NCBI RefSeq assembly: GCF_900499075.1
Contig: NZ_UIHC01000004.1
Span: 1 to 64,000 of the forward strand
DNA from: Roseinatronobacter ekhonensis
GTDB taxonomy: Bacteria > Pseudomonadota > Alphaproteobacteria > Rhodobacterales > Rhodobacteraceae
Direction of reading: 5' to 3'
DNA length: 64,000 nt
Both the position numbers and the translations under genes were made by a program. Positions 1 through 8,367 of the stretch are shown one piece after another. The notes under the pieces are model-generated. The model saw only the letters and a list, made by a program, of their open reading frames with translations, had not been told where the DNA came from and ran no database searches. Position 1 is the stretch's first letter, and each line of letters opens with the position of its first letter.

Positions 1-137
1 TCAATCGTAGCCGGATCAAAGCCGACCGGCGTGTAGTAGATCGAGGAACGGCTGATTTTGAGCAGCTTGCACTGGCGCGTAAGGCTCAAGCCAGTGTTCT
101 CTTTACGGATCATCTTTCGGCGTTCAGACGGGCTCAT
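1..137 (-). CDS. IS3-family transposase OrfB, N-terminal part only
   Basis: This is the first 45 codons of the second IS3 reading frame (starts MSPSERRKMI). In IS3 elements OrfB carries the DDE integrase core and is made as an OrfAB fusion by frameshifting. Only the N-terminal part, with the basic helix-turn-helix-like segment (LTRQCKLLKISRSSIYY), is inside the window; the DDE residues would lie beyond base 1. Its ATG overlaps the orfA stop as ATGA. Whether the gene is intact cannot be told here. Confidence 0.75.
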   Translation of the reverse strand, partial: MSPSERRKMIRKENTGLSLTRQCKLLKISRSSIYYTPVGFDPATI

Positions 138-412
138 CGCTTCAGCCCTTGTGACAAAAAATCGTTTTCCACCGCAAGCTTGCCGATCTTGGCGTGAAGC
201 TCTTTGATCTCGCCATCCTTGTTCTCAGCCTTCTTGACCTTGTCTGAGAAAACGCCTGCCATGCCTTCAATCGCTTGCCGTTTCCATGTGCTCACCTGCG
301 TCGGATGCAATTGCCGCTTGGCCGCGATCTCCTGCACCGTCTTGTCACCGCGCAGCGCCTCAAGCGCCACAGCAGCTTTAAACTTGTCTGAAAAGTTCCG
401 TCGCTTTGTCAT
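134..412 (-). CDS. IS3-family transposase OrfA (HTH protein)
   Basis: A 92-residue protein starting MTKRRNFSDKFK, with the typical OrfA layout: an N-terminal helix-turn-helix (residues about 5-50, containing VQEIAAKRQLHPTQVSTWK) and a C-terminal leucine-zipper-like coiled coil (IKELHAKIGKLAVENDFL). It binds the IS ends and supplies the N-terminal part of the transposase. The start at 412 is preferred over upstream in-frame ATGs (424, 460) because those would begin inside or next to the terminal repeat. The frame ends in ATGA overlap with orfB. Confidence 0.85.
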   Translation of the reverse strand: MTKRRNFSDKFKAAVALEALRGDKTVQEIAAKRQLHPTQVSTWKRQAIEGMAGVFSDKVKKAENKDGEIKELHAKIGKLAVENDFLSQGLKR

Positions 413-481
413 TCTCGTATCCATTCGTGCGCGTTGGATACATCTTAGCACGCTGTCCAAATTTGCCGGACCACTTCAATA

Positions 482-901
482 ATGCCGATCGAGGAACTCT
501 GCGCACGCGCAATTCAGGAACTGAGAGAGGTTGCCGACGGGCTACGGACCGCCGATATCGCCGCCAATGCGACCGACCGCCGTATGATGCTTCGCTCTTT
601 CGCTTTGCTTTCGGACGGCAAGGCGATCGGAACGGACGGATACCTGCAGCTCGATCCGGTCATTCGCATGCTCGAAGAGCAATTCGATGCTGAGCCAATC
701 GATATCTTTCAAACTTTCGATGGACATAACGATCCCGAAGAAGGTGCGGTCGGAACTGTCGTGACTCACCGTATCATGAGTGATCTCGGCGAGGAAATTG
801 CCATCTGGCTTCGGCGTCTACGCGCTCTGTGTAAGATGTTGCAAGTTGCGGAGTCCCGCATTTCGGCGGAGCGGCTGATCAACCGCCGCATGCAGTTCTG
901 A
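482..901 (+). pseudogene. Unknown open frame, probably 5'-truncated by the IS3 element
   Basis: A 139-codon frame beginning three bases outside the IS3 terminus. There is no Shine-Dalgarno sequence, because everything upstream is insertion sequence, and the frame stays open through the IS end to a TAG at 446. The product is acidic and soluble, with no signal peptide, membrane segment or motif that I recognise. The simplest reading is that the ATG at 482 is an internal codon of a longer gene whose 5' end was removed by the insertion. Its 3' part overlaps, antisense, the end of the integrase remnant. Confidence 0.35.
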
Positions 902-1354
902 TCGGCAATACTGAGAATTGGCATGGTCGGCGCAACATCGGCGCGCGGTCCGTGCCATTTTTATGAACGAGCGCTGCGCACTGTGTCCGGGGCCCGAGGC
1001 ATCAACCTTCCGCCCAAGTCTTGCGATGATCCGACGGATGCATGACGCTCTTAGTGTTTGACGTCCCGAACGGTGACGCAGTGCGATGCAGGGCACATCA
1101 TCGATGATCTGGATGTCGCTGACGTAGAGCTGAAGAATTTCTTCGCTCCGAAGTCCCATGCGCACTGAAATAAGCGATGCCCAAAACATCGGATCACCGG
1201 CTTCATCGAGCTGCTCCTGGAAGATCGGTGAGCGAAACAGTCCGTCGAGCTTGCCAGACCACGTCAGGCGCTCATTGTCCTGGGCTAATCCTTCAAAGCA
1301 CGAACAGCGTGATGAGCCAGGCAGGCCCGAAGCATGAAGCCATTGGTAGAGCAT
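818..1354 (-). pseudogene. Tyrosine recombinase/integrase remnant
   Basis: Residues about 28-105 of this frame resemble the start of the catalytic domain of tyrosine site-specific recombinases: RLTWSGKLDGLFRSPIF, then FWASLISVRMGLRSEEILQL, in which the R of GLRSEEI would be the first catalytic arginine, then a beta-strand segment ending near RQTLR. The frame then runs into unrelated sequence. The core-binding domain and the C-terminal H-x-x-R and tyrosine motifs are absent, so it cannot be functional. It is distinct from the complete integrase at 3242-4552. Confidence 0.55.
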
Positions 1355-1420
1355 GGACGCTGTTCAGAAATTAGTCATGCAGGGCGAACAGGAAGTCGCG
1401 CCAGCAAGAGGGCGTGCCGG

Positions 1421-2356
1421 TCAGTCTATGAGACCGAGCGTGCGGGCCCGGGTGACTGCCTCGGCGCGGCTGTGGACCCCGAGCTTCTTGTAGGCGCGCT
1501 CTGCTCGTTGCTTCGCGGCTGCCCGTGAGATGCCGAGTTTCTCGGCGATGACCGCGAAGGTCAACGGGGTAGGGAGGTAGCGCAGGACCAGTGCCTGAGC
1601 CATGGTAATCGATGCCGCCTTGATGGTGGCGGCACCGTCTGCAACAGCCTCGGCGGCTGCTTCGTGGGCAGCGGTAGCGATGAGGTCGGCCGCGATCAAG
1701 GCGTCGACGGCCTCGTTGGCGGCTGCTTCCTCCACAAGCCCTGCAGTGATCAGCGCTTGTATGGCGCGTGCGGCGGCAGCACCGCCGATTGCTTCGGAGG
1801 CTGCGATAGACTCAGCTGCATGGGTCTGTGCCGCCAAGGCAAGGAGCAATGCGCGGGCTTCGGCGGCCTGTGCTGCAGCAATCTCCGTCGCTGCCTGCTC
1901 CATCGCAGCGACCTCAGCGCCGACCAACAGCCCGGTTTCGGGCGTGAGGAATCCGTCTCCCAACAATGTGCCACCGGTCTCGGCGATCACGTTGAACAGT
2001 GGCTGAGCCCAACTGTGCTCAATGAGCAGGAATGCGAGTGCCGTACCTGGCGCAAGGGACTCGGTCAGTGCCCAGGCGCCCGCCGCATCGAAGCCCGAGA
2101 AGCCATCGCTCTCGTCGGTTTTCACGTGATTGGCACCGTCAAGTGGGATAATGCTCGCCAGGAGAACGCCGAAGTCCTCGTTGTCGCCGATGACGAGGCA
2201 CTGGATCGTGCCGTCCTCGTCCCTACCAAGGAAGAGCATGTCGATGAGGCGCAACATTCCTCAACCTTGCAGTCGATCAACCTCGGCCAAGACCCGGACT
2301 TCGCCGTCGGCGCCGGGACCGAAACCCACCGCGATCACTTGCAACGGACCAGACAT
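1421..2356 (-). pseudogene. DUF6325-type protein with C-terminal LuxR-like HTH, interrupted by an in-frame TGA
   Basis: Read from the ATG at 2356, which has a good GGAG ribosome site, this frame encodes 31 residues and then meets TGA at 2261-2263. The same frame continues for 278 codons to 1421. The two parts join into one DUF6325-like N-terminal domain (MSGPLQVIAVGFGPG, then LRLIDMLFLGRDEDG), so the stop lies inside a domain. The middle (residues about 140-250) is alanine-rich helix. The last 55 residues form a LuxR/GerE-like helix-turn-helix (AEKLGISRAAAKQRAERAYKKLG) ending in RARTLGLID. A CGA-to-TGA transition would explain the stop. Restart at the ATG at 2257 is possible but its GAGG lies only 1-2 bases away. 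Function unknown. Confidence 0.6.
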
Positions 2357-2421
2357 TATCAAACTCCACAGCGTGATTGCCGGATATTGCTGGCTGCCCT
2401 CTCCGCTCGCCTTGATGCAGA

Positions 2422-2742
2422 TCAGCCTGGGCGCGACGAAACTGAAAGAATGTTTCTATAGACGACTGGCAGTATCATGGGCTGGGAGCACAGCGCCGCC
2501 CCGGTCTCGAGATCGCGCTCCAGGGCGATCTTGAAACAGGGATCATGGCGCAGGTCAGCAGCGTCATTGCCGTCTTGATAGCCAGCCGCCATCATCATGA
2601 TCCGGAAGAGAATGATAGCCTGATTGCTGTGCTGCACCTTGCTTGGATCGCGTGGGTCGTCCATGCAAGAGGCCATCAAGCCCGCCAGACCTTGTCGGCG
2701 CTCGATTTGGCAGCCCTTCTTTTCCCGCCATAGGGACCGCAA
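2422..2742 (-). pseudogene. IS1380-family transposase fragment
   Basis: Residues about 15-90 match the conserved N-terminal part of IS1380 transposases (DDPRDPSKVQHS, then AAGYQDGNDAADLRHDP, then ALCSQP). The rest of the roughly 440-residue DDE transposase is missing, and the frame runs into unrelated sequence after ALCSQP. It is a dead remnant and supports repeated insertion and loss in this island. It sits just upstream of the DUF6325/LuxR gene on the same strand. Confidence 0.7.
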
Positions 2743-2831
2743 TTTTTGAGGCAGACTTTCAAATTTCCACGTATGCCCTGCTGATGCGAGGAAGTTTGGC
2801 CTCGCTATTGCGTAGCATATCTACCTGTTCC

Positions 2832-3095
2832 TCAATTACTCCTTTCCCGCTTGTCTGCAAATGTTCTGCACGCTGCGCGGTGGCGCTCTTCAATGATGGC
2901 GGCAATATCCGAAAGCATCATGAGCCGCGTAGCTTTCTGGCTTTCGTCGAGTCGAAAATACGGTATCCGGACGTCACCAGCGTCAGCTTTCTTGGCCAGT
3001 GTATCGGCCTCATATCCCCAGTATTGTGCTGCGGCCTCAAGGGGGATCACAGGGACACCGCCGAAGTGAGCCAAGAGCATTTCGAGTGTTGTCAT
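2832..3095 (-). CDS. PrtN-family (pyocin activator-like) small regulator
   Basis: An 87-residue protein resembling the pyocin activator PrtN family: an N-terminal MTTLEMLLAHFGG, then VIPLEAAAQYWGYEADTLAKK (a helix-turn-helix-like DNA-reading segment), then IPYFRLDESQKATRLMMLSDIAAIIEERRR-type C-terminus. Family members are small activators carried by phages and islands. The ATG at 3095 has GGAGG seven bases upstream. It lies 146 bases downstream of the integrase on the same strand, so it could control genes of the element; its target is not visible here. Confidence 0.7.
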   Translation of the reverse strand: MTTLEMLLAHFGGVPVIPLEAAAQYWGYEADTLAKKADAGDVRIPYFRLDESQKATRLMMLSDIAAIIEERHRAACRTFADKRERSN

Positions 3096-3241
3096 CGTTG
3101 CCTCCGAATGTCTGCTACGGAGGAAGTGGGATCACCCGGATTGACGCGGAAAGGTTTTTCTGGCTTCGGTAGGTAACGTGACGTCACAAGAAGGTATTGT
3201 CGGAGCGCCAGGCGCACCGACCTTCGTTGTATTACAAGCAA

Positions 3242-4552
3242 TCAAATGGCAGCCCAGTATTCCAGAACCCAGTCCAGCCAGACCCAATTCTTGAATTTGT
3301 CACCCTTCTTTTCGACGTTCACGTAGCGATCCAAGCAGTCGCGCGACTGATGCCCGGAGGTTTTCATGACGAAATGGTCCCGTTTCCCCTTCTCGAACAG
3401 GCGGCTGATACCTTCGTGCCGGAGATCATGAAAACGGAGATCGTCGATCTCGGCACGCTGCCGGTGGCGGCGAAAAGCGGTTCCCACCGACCGCGGATTG
3501 TAAGGGAAGATGAACTCTGATGTCCTGGGCATGGACAAAATAATTTTCAACGCCTGCGGAGTGAGTTTCACCCAAACATTGTTGACCTTCTTCTTGCGAG
3601 GGTGCTTCATCTCCCGAACCAAGATCTTTCGGTCAGTGACGTTGAGGTCGCTCCAGCGAAGACGGCAAATTTCACTGAGGCGGCGACAGGAGAAGATGGC
3701 GAACACACTTATGGTGATGACGGGTATTTTTTGCCTCTTGTTCGCGAGGACTGCATCAAAGATCCGGTCAAGCTCTTCGAGCGAGGGACGCCGTTCACGT
3801 GCTTCGGACCGTGCCAAGATTTCGTCATGCCACAAGACCTTCATGGCGCGAACGACGGCACCGTAGGGGACATCCTCGTCGCGTTCAGCTGCCCACTTCA
3901 ACGATGAGGCCAGCATTGTCATGTAGGTCGCGGCGGTTTGCGGCAACATCTCCAACTTGAGCAGGTCCTCTGCGACGTCTTGGAACCATTTTAGGTCAAT
4001 CGTTGACGCAGGTACCTTGCAGCGTTCGTGATTGATGAGGAAATTGAGATTCTGAGTTGCGCTCGATTCGACGCTTCGCCCCTTGTCCTTCCTCTTCTGG
4101 ATGAGATCGCAAACAAGGGGTCCCGTTTTCGCACCGTCCTCTTGCGAGGGAGCGAGCAGACCCAGTTGTATCTGGGCCAACGTGTCATCTCGCCACTTCT
4201 TGGCGTCCTCAAGGCTTGAGAACGTCTTGCTTACATTGATTGGCCCCTCTTCGGTCCTACGACGAATTTGCGCGCAGTATCTTGGCAGACCGTCCTTCGG
4301 ATCTCGGGCCGAAATGAAGGGCTCGTCCGAGCAGTCTTCTGCCGCGGGCAGGCTATGCCCTTTCTTCGAAGTTTGAGCCCGCTTGGTCTTATTCGAACTC
4401 CGCGATGCACTCTTGTTGCTCTGCCCGGACCTCTCAACAGGTGGCGTTTGGGCGGGCACTCCTACATGTGAGGAAAATGGAGAGCCCGCCGCGCGGCCAC
4501 GGGAGATTTGCTGGAGCAGAGTTGCGGAGCTAACTTGGGTCGTATGAGACAT
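3242..4552 (-). CDS. Tyrosine site-specific integrase of the dusA-linked island
   Basis: A 436-residue recombinase. It has a basic, low-complexity N-terminus (residues 1-80), an arm-binding-like segment near 90-130, a core-binding domain near 150-240 and a catalytic domain near 250-430. Visible catalytic elements are the first arginine in SCRRLSEICRLRW, a lysine region (MKHPRKKK), HDLRHEGISRL (H-x-x-R), a later histidine in KTSGHQS, and the nucleophile tyrosine in CLDRYVNVEKK. The start at 4552 is chosen for its AGAGGG site; the upstream ATG at 4579 has none. Its 5' end faces dusA, 264 bases away, the arrangement expected for an integrase using a site at the dusA 5' end. Confidence 0.85.
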   Translation of the reverse strand: MSHTTQVSSATLLQQISRGRAAGSPFSSHVGVPAQTPPVERSGQSNKSASRSSNKTKRAQTSKKGHSLPAAEDCSDEPFISARDPKDGLPRYCAQIRRRTEEGPINVSKTFSSLEDAKKWRDDTLAQIQLGLLAPSQEDGAKTGPLVCDLIQKRKDKGRSVESSATQNLNFLINHERCKVPASTIDLKWFQDVAEDLLKLEMLPQTAATYMTMLASSLKWAAERDEDVPYGAVVRAMKVLWHDEILARSEARERRPSLEELDRIFDAVLANKRQKIPVITISVFAIFSCRRLSEICRLRWSDLNVTDRKILVREMKHPRKKKVNNVWVKLTPQALKIILSMPRTSEFIFPYNPRSVGTAFRRHRQRAEIDDLRFHDLRHEGISRLFEKGKRDHFVMKTSGHQSRDCLDRYVNVEKKGDKFKNWVWLDWVLEYWAAI

Positions 4553-4870
4553 AGTTGTCCCTCTCTTGTTGATCATCAAGAATTTGGTGTCATTCCGATC
4601 TGGCCGAAAACTGCGGGATTAGGGTAAGTTCATGCGCCGCCAGATTCGGACGGTCAGCTTGTCCGTGGCGGGGCTCTGGTTCGGACGTGACGGGCGCGGC
4701 GGATGTTGCTACTGGGTAGCAAGCGATGTTGGAAAACCCAGAGAAACCGAGGGAAACCTCCGGGAATCACAAGAAATGCCAGTAGGTGGATGCAAGTCGA
4801 GGTGTTGTTTAAGAATATGAAATTAAACGCAAAATCCGCTTCACGGCTTGCCGTGGCACCCATGATGGAC
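4553..4870. other. Probable island/chromosome junction (att region) at the dusA 5' end
   Basis: Between the integrase and the conserved start of DusA the sequence changes from island composition to GC-rich core sequence. The first codons of dusA (4817-4845) are A-rich while the following ones are not. Integrases are known to use an attachment site inside the 5' end of dusA and to leave the gene intact, which fits. The exact crossover cannot be fixed because the second copy of the core repeat lies outside the window. The rest of 4553-4816 holds no gene that I can support. Confidence 0.45.
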
Positions 4871-5809
4871 TGGACTGACCGGCATTGCCGGTTTTTTCAC
4901 CGTCAGCTCAGCCGCCATACGCTTTTATACACCGAGATGGTGACTGCGCCGGCGCTGGTGCGCGGGGGGGCGCTGCATTTGCTTGCGCATGACGTGGCAG
5001 AGAATCCGGTCGCGTTGCAGCTTGGCGGCAGCGATCCCACCGAGCTGGCGCAGGCAGCGCGGTTGGGGTGGGACGCGGGCTACCCGGAGGTCAACCTGAA
5101 TTGCGGCTGTCCGTCCGACCGCGTGCAATCGGGCAGTTTCGGCGCGGTGCTGATGGAAAACCCCGCGCTTGTGGCGGAAATCTGCGCCGCCATGATCGCC
5201 GCCGGTCCGGCCGAAGTGACGGTCAAATGCCGCATCGGGGTGGATGACCAGACGCCGGAAGAGGTATTGCCGCGCTTTCTGGACGCAATACGCGCGGCCG
5301 GTGTGACCCGTGTCACGATCCATGCGCGCAAAGCGTGGTTGCAGGGCCTGAGCCCCAAGGAAAACCGCGATATTCCGCCACTGGATTACGCGCTGGTCAC
5401 GCATATGAAGGCGACGTTTCCCGACATGCACATTGCCGTCAATGGCGGGGTCGAAGATCTGGACGCCGCGTCCGGTTTTCTGGATGCGGGACTGGACGGC
5501 GTGATGGTGGGTCGTGCCGCCTATCACCGGCCATGGGACATTCTGGCCCGCGCCGATAGCCGCATTTTCGGGCAACCCGATCCGGTGCAGACCCGTGCCG
5601 ACGCTGTGGCCCGGATGCTGCCTTATATCGAGCGGCAGATGGGGCAGGGCACACGTCTGGCACAGGTGACGCGGCATATGCTGGGGCTGTTCGCGGGCCA
5701 GCCGGGCGCTCGGCAGTGGCGGCGGGTTCTGTCGGAGAACGCGCACAAGCCCGGCGCGGGGCCGGAGCTGTTGGAAACCGCGCTCGAAGCCGTTGCGCAA
5801 ACCGTCTAG
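4817..5809 (+). CDS. dusA: tRNA-dihydrouridine(20/20a) synthase DusA
   Basis: FMN-dependent reductase that makes dihydrouridine in the tRNA D-loop. At 330 residues it has the normal length, with the FMN-barrel start RLAVAPMMDWTDRHCRFFHR at residues 10-29 and the active-site cysteine in NLNCGCPSDRVQSGSFGAVL. The substrate and FMN barrel continues through VKCRIGVDD, ITIHARK-like and AVNGGV segments. The start at 4817 is chosen because the DusA family begins here; the frame is open further upstream (to 4703), but that part is island-derived. Only a distant GAGG (4799-4802) precedes the start. Its stop overlaps the stop of the convergent transglycosylase gene. Confidence 0.95.
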   Translation: MKLNAKSASRLAVAPMMDWTDRHCRFFHRQLSRHTLLYTEMVTAPALVRGGALHLLAHDVAENPVALQLGGSDPTELAQAARLGWDAGYPEVNLNCGCPSDRVQSGSFGAVLMENPALVAEICAAMIAAGPAEVTVKCRIGVDDQTPEEVLPRFLDAIRAAGVTRVTIHARKAWLQGLSPKENRDIPPLDYALVTHMKATFPDMHIAVNGGVEDLDAASGFLDAGLDGVMVGRAAYHRPWDILARADSRIFGQPDPVQTRADAVARMLPYIERQMGQGTRLAQVTRHMLGLFAGQPGARQWRRVLSENAHKPGAGPELLETALEAVAQTV

Positions 5810-7014
5810 CGGCGCAGCCGCGCCAGCAAAGCCGCGTTGATATACCCATCGGGCGGCAGACCATTGGCGCGCTGCCACGCTTGCACGGCGGCGACGGTGG
5901 CAGGGCCGTGCCGACCGTCTATTCCAGCCGTATCATAGCCTTGCGCGTTCAATATGCGCTGAACTTCGGTGCGTTCGGCCAGCGACAGGGCACGGTCCCC
6001 GCGCGGCCATTGGCCTTGAAGCGCGCCGCCGCCCGCCAGCCTGTCGGACAGGTGCCCCAAGGCCAGTACATAGGCGTCGGAAATGTTGTATTCTTTCAGC
6101 ACGTCGTAATTGCCATAGGCCAGAAAGGCGGGACCGTCTGCGCCGCCGGGCAGGACAAGCCGCGCAGGTGCTTGGGGCAGGCGGTCTTGCACCGGCGCAA
6201 GCCCCTGCACGGCCCAGTCGGTGCGGCGCTGGCCGGTCAGCCCAAGGTCAAACCCTTGAGGCAGTTTCACTTCCACCGCCCAAGGCTGGCCACGGGTCCA
6301 GCCGCGTTTGGCAAGGTAATTGGCAGCCGAGGCAAGCGCATCGGCCGGGTCATCGGCCCAGACATCGGCGGGGCCAGTGCCATTGGCCGCAACCGCATAG
6401 GTCAGGTAGCTTGATGGCATGAATTGCGTATGCCCGAACGCCCCGGCCCAAGACCCGATAAACCGCGCAGGCGTGACCTTGCCCATCTGCACCATACGCA
6501 AGGCCGCAATCAACTCCTCCTCGAAGAAATCTGCGCGGCGCCCGTCCTTGGCCAGCGTGGCCAGCGAGGCCAGAATCGGTGTGCCGCCGCGGTTCGCACC
6601 ATAAGAGGTTTCGATACCCCATATGGCGGTGACAATTTCGGGGGGCACGCCGTAGCGCTGCTCTATCCGGGCCAGCGTGGCCGCATGTCGGGCCATCGCC
6701 GCGCGCCCCGCGCTGATCCGCCGGGCGGTCACGGCACCGTCCATATAGTCCCAGACCCGCGCGCCAAACTCGCTTTGGCGGCGGTCCAGCGCGACTGTCT
6801 GGGGCAGGTGGCGCAGATAGGGGCGGGCTGTGGCCAGCGTGGCAGGCGTGATCCCTGCGGCTTGCGCGCGCGCCTCCAACCCGGCGCGCCAAGTGCCGAA
6901 ATCGCCGCTGACGGGCGCGTCTGGCCGCGCTTGCGGGCGCGCCGACCGCTCGACATTGGCGGCGACGCAAGCTGGCAACAAGGCCAGAACAAGGACAGGG
7001 AGCAGGGCGCGCAT
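5806..7014 (-). CDS. Lytic murein transglycosylase, MltB-like, with peptidoglycan-binding domain (copy 1)
   Basis: A 402-residue exported enzyme predicted to cleave peptidoglycan glycan strands to 1,6-anhydro-muropeptides. It has a signal peptide (MRALLPVLVLALLPAC; the cysteine at 16 is lipobox-like but has proline at -2). The SLT_2/MltB domain spans about 40-330, with the catalytic glutamate in IWGIETSYGANRGG and the substrate motif GHTQFMPSSYL. A peptidoglycan-binding_1 domain follows at 345-400 (GYDTAGIDGRHGPATVAAVQ). The start at 7014 has GGAGG five bases upstream; the frame continues to 7080 but without a ribosome site. It is divergent from a paralogue 117 bases away. Confidence 0.9.
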   Translation of the reverse strand: MRALLPVLVLALLPACVAANVERSARPQARPDAPVSGDFGTWRAGLEARAQAAGITPATLATARPYLRHLPQTVALDRRQSEFGARVWDYMDGAVTARRISAGRAAMARHAATLARIEQRYGVPPEIVTAIWGIETSYGANRGGTPILASLATLAKDGRRADFFEEELIAALRMVQMGKVTPARFIGSWAGAFGHTQFMPSSYLTYAVAANGTGPADVWADDPADALASAANYLAKRGWTRGQPWAVEVKLPQGFDLGLTGQRRTDWAVQGLAPVQDRLPQAPARLVLPGGADGPAFLAYGNYDVLKEYNISDAYVLALGHLSDRLAGGGALQGQWPRGDRALSLAERTEVQRILNAQGYDTAGIDGRHGPATVAAVQAWQRANGLPPDGYINAALLARLRR

Positions 7015-7131
7015 AAAACCTCCGTTCAGATGGCAGAACGATAGCGATATACCGCCGATTAACCAAGGATCGCTTAACACTCCTGCGGTTTTCCGCTACA
7101 TTGTTTCAAAACATAAACATAGAGCAGCCCA

Positions 7132-8367
7132 ATGATCGTTTCCCGCCGTGTCTTTGTTGCCGGTGCCGCCAGCCTGTCGCTTTCCGCCTGCATGGGCGGT
7201 GGTATTCGGGCCACCACGCCGCGCGCCACCAGCCCTATGCGCCCGCAGCCCAATGCCGCTTTTGACGCGTGGCTGAACGCTTATGCAGGCCGCGCACGCA
7301 GTGCCGGAATTGCGCCGCAAGTGGTGGACCGCGCTTTGGCAGGCGCGGGGTTTCTGCCCGATGTCATTGCGCGTGACCGCCGCCAGACGGAATTCACCCG
7401 CACGCTGGAGGATTATCTGGCCATAGCCGCATCGCCCGAACGGATCGCGGGCGGGCGCGCGGCTTTGGCGCGCCACAGCGCTACCTTGCGCGCCATCGAG
7501 GGACGTTACGGCGTACCCGCCGAAGTGTTGACCGCCATCTGGGGGTTGGAATCGCGCTATGGCACTGAAAAGGGTGATATTCCGGCGGTTTCTGCACTGG
7601 CCACACTGGCCTTTGACGGGCGGCGCGGTGAGTTCTTCGAAAGCCAGCTCACCGCCGCGCTGCGCATTCTGGAACGCGGTGACACGACTTATGCCAATTT
7701 GCGCGGGTCATGGGCGGGGGCAATGGGGCACACCCAGTTCATCCCGACCACATATCAGGCCTATGCGGTGGATTTCACCGGCGACGGGCGGCGCGACATC
7801 TGGGCCGATGATCCGACCGATGCGCTGGCATCCGCCGCCAACTACCTGTCGCGCATGGGTTGGCAGACGGGACAGCCTTGGGGGCAAGAGGTGCGCCTGC
7901 CGGACGGGTTCAACACCGGGCTGGCCGGGCGTGGCGCCACCCGCGGCGATTGGGCCGCACTTGGCGTGCGCGCGGTCAGCGGCACTTTGGCCAATGCGCC
8001 TGCATCGCTTATCCTGCCCGACGGGCCACGTGGGCCGGCTTTTCTGGTCTACCGCAATTTCAGCGTGATCCTGCGCTATAACAATTCCGAGCTTTATGGC
8101 ATCGGGATTGGCCATCTGTCCGACCGCTTGCGCGGGGGTGGGCCAATTCAGGGTGATTTTCAGCCGGATGCAAACGGGTTGCGCTTGGGCGACCGGCAGG
8201 AATTGCAACGCCTGCTGACCCGCGCGGGGTTCGACACCCAAGGCGCGGATGGCGTGATCGGTCCCAATTCCGAAGCCGCGATTCGGGCCTACCAGCGCGC
8301 GCGGGGAATGCCGGTCACGGGCCAGCCCTCGCGGGCGCTGCTGGAAGGGTTGCGGCGCGGCGCCTAA
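7132..8367 (+). CDS. Lytic murein transglycosylase, MltB-like lipoprotein (copy 2)
   Basis: A 411-residue paralogue of the divergent neighbour. It begins with an RR-containing signal peptide and a clear lipobox (LSLSAC, cysteine 20), so it is probably a lipoprotein. The SLT_2/MltB domain (about 40-335) carries the catalytic glutamate in IWGLESRYGTEKGD and the GHTQFIPTTYQAY motif. The C-terminal peptidoglycan-binding_1 domain is at 355-408 (GFDTQGADGVIGPNSEAAI). Its stop overlaps by four bases the stop of the convergent DUF3592 gene. The 117-base gap to copy 1 must hold both promoters. Confidence 0.9.
   Translation: MIVSRRVFVAGAASLSLSACMGGGIRATTPRATSPMRPQPNAAFDAWLNAYAGRARSAGIAPQVVDRALAGAGFLPDVIARDRRQTEFTRTLEDYLAIAASPERIAGGRAALARHSATLRAIEGRYGVPAEVLTAIWGLESRYGTEKGDIPAVSALATLAFDGRRGEFFESQLTAALRILERGDTTYANLRGSWAGAMGHTQFIPTTYQAYAVDFTGDGRRDIWADDPTDALASAANYLSRMGWQTGQPWGQEVRLPDGFNTGLAGRGATRGDWAALGVRAVSGTLANAPASLILPDGPRGPAFLVYRNFSVILRYNNSELYGIGIGHLSDRLRGGGPIQGDFQPDANGLRLGDRQELQRLLTRAGFDTQGADGVIGPNSEAAIRAYQRARGMPVTGQPSRALLEGLRRGA

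Larger units (their letters stand above)
1..479 (-). mobile_element. IS3-family insertion sequence, one end only
   Basis: The window starts inside an IS3-type element read on the minus strand. Its upstream terminus is seen near 453-479: on the minus strand it begins TGAAGTGGTCCGGCAAATTT, the TG-start terminus usual for this family, and orfA begins about 65 bases further in. The orfA and orfB frames overlap by ATGA, the usual IS3 layout for a programmed frameshift product. The other end lies beyond base 1, so completeness and the target duplication cannot be judged. Confidence 0.8.

Noticed and set aside
1600-2000. Repetitive GCG/GCC-rich stretch considered as a tandem repeat or CRISPR
   Set aside because: It is the alanine-rich coding region of the DUF6325/LuxR gene; there is no regular repeat-spacer pattern.
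7059-7077. TTAA-N11-TTAA between the two transglycosylase genes
   Set aside because: The spacer is four too long for a CtrA box.
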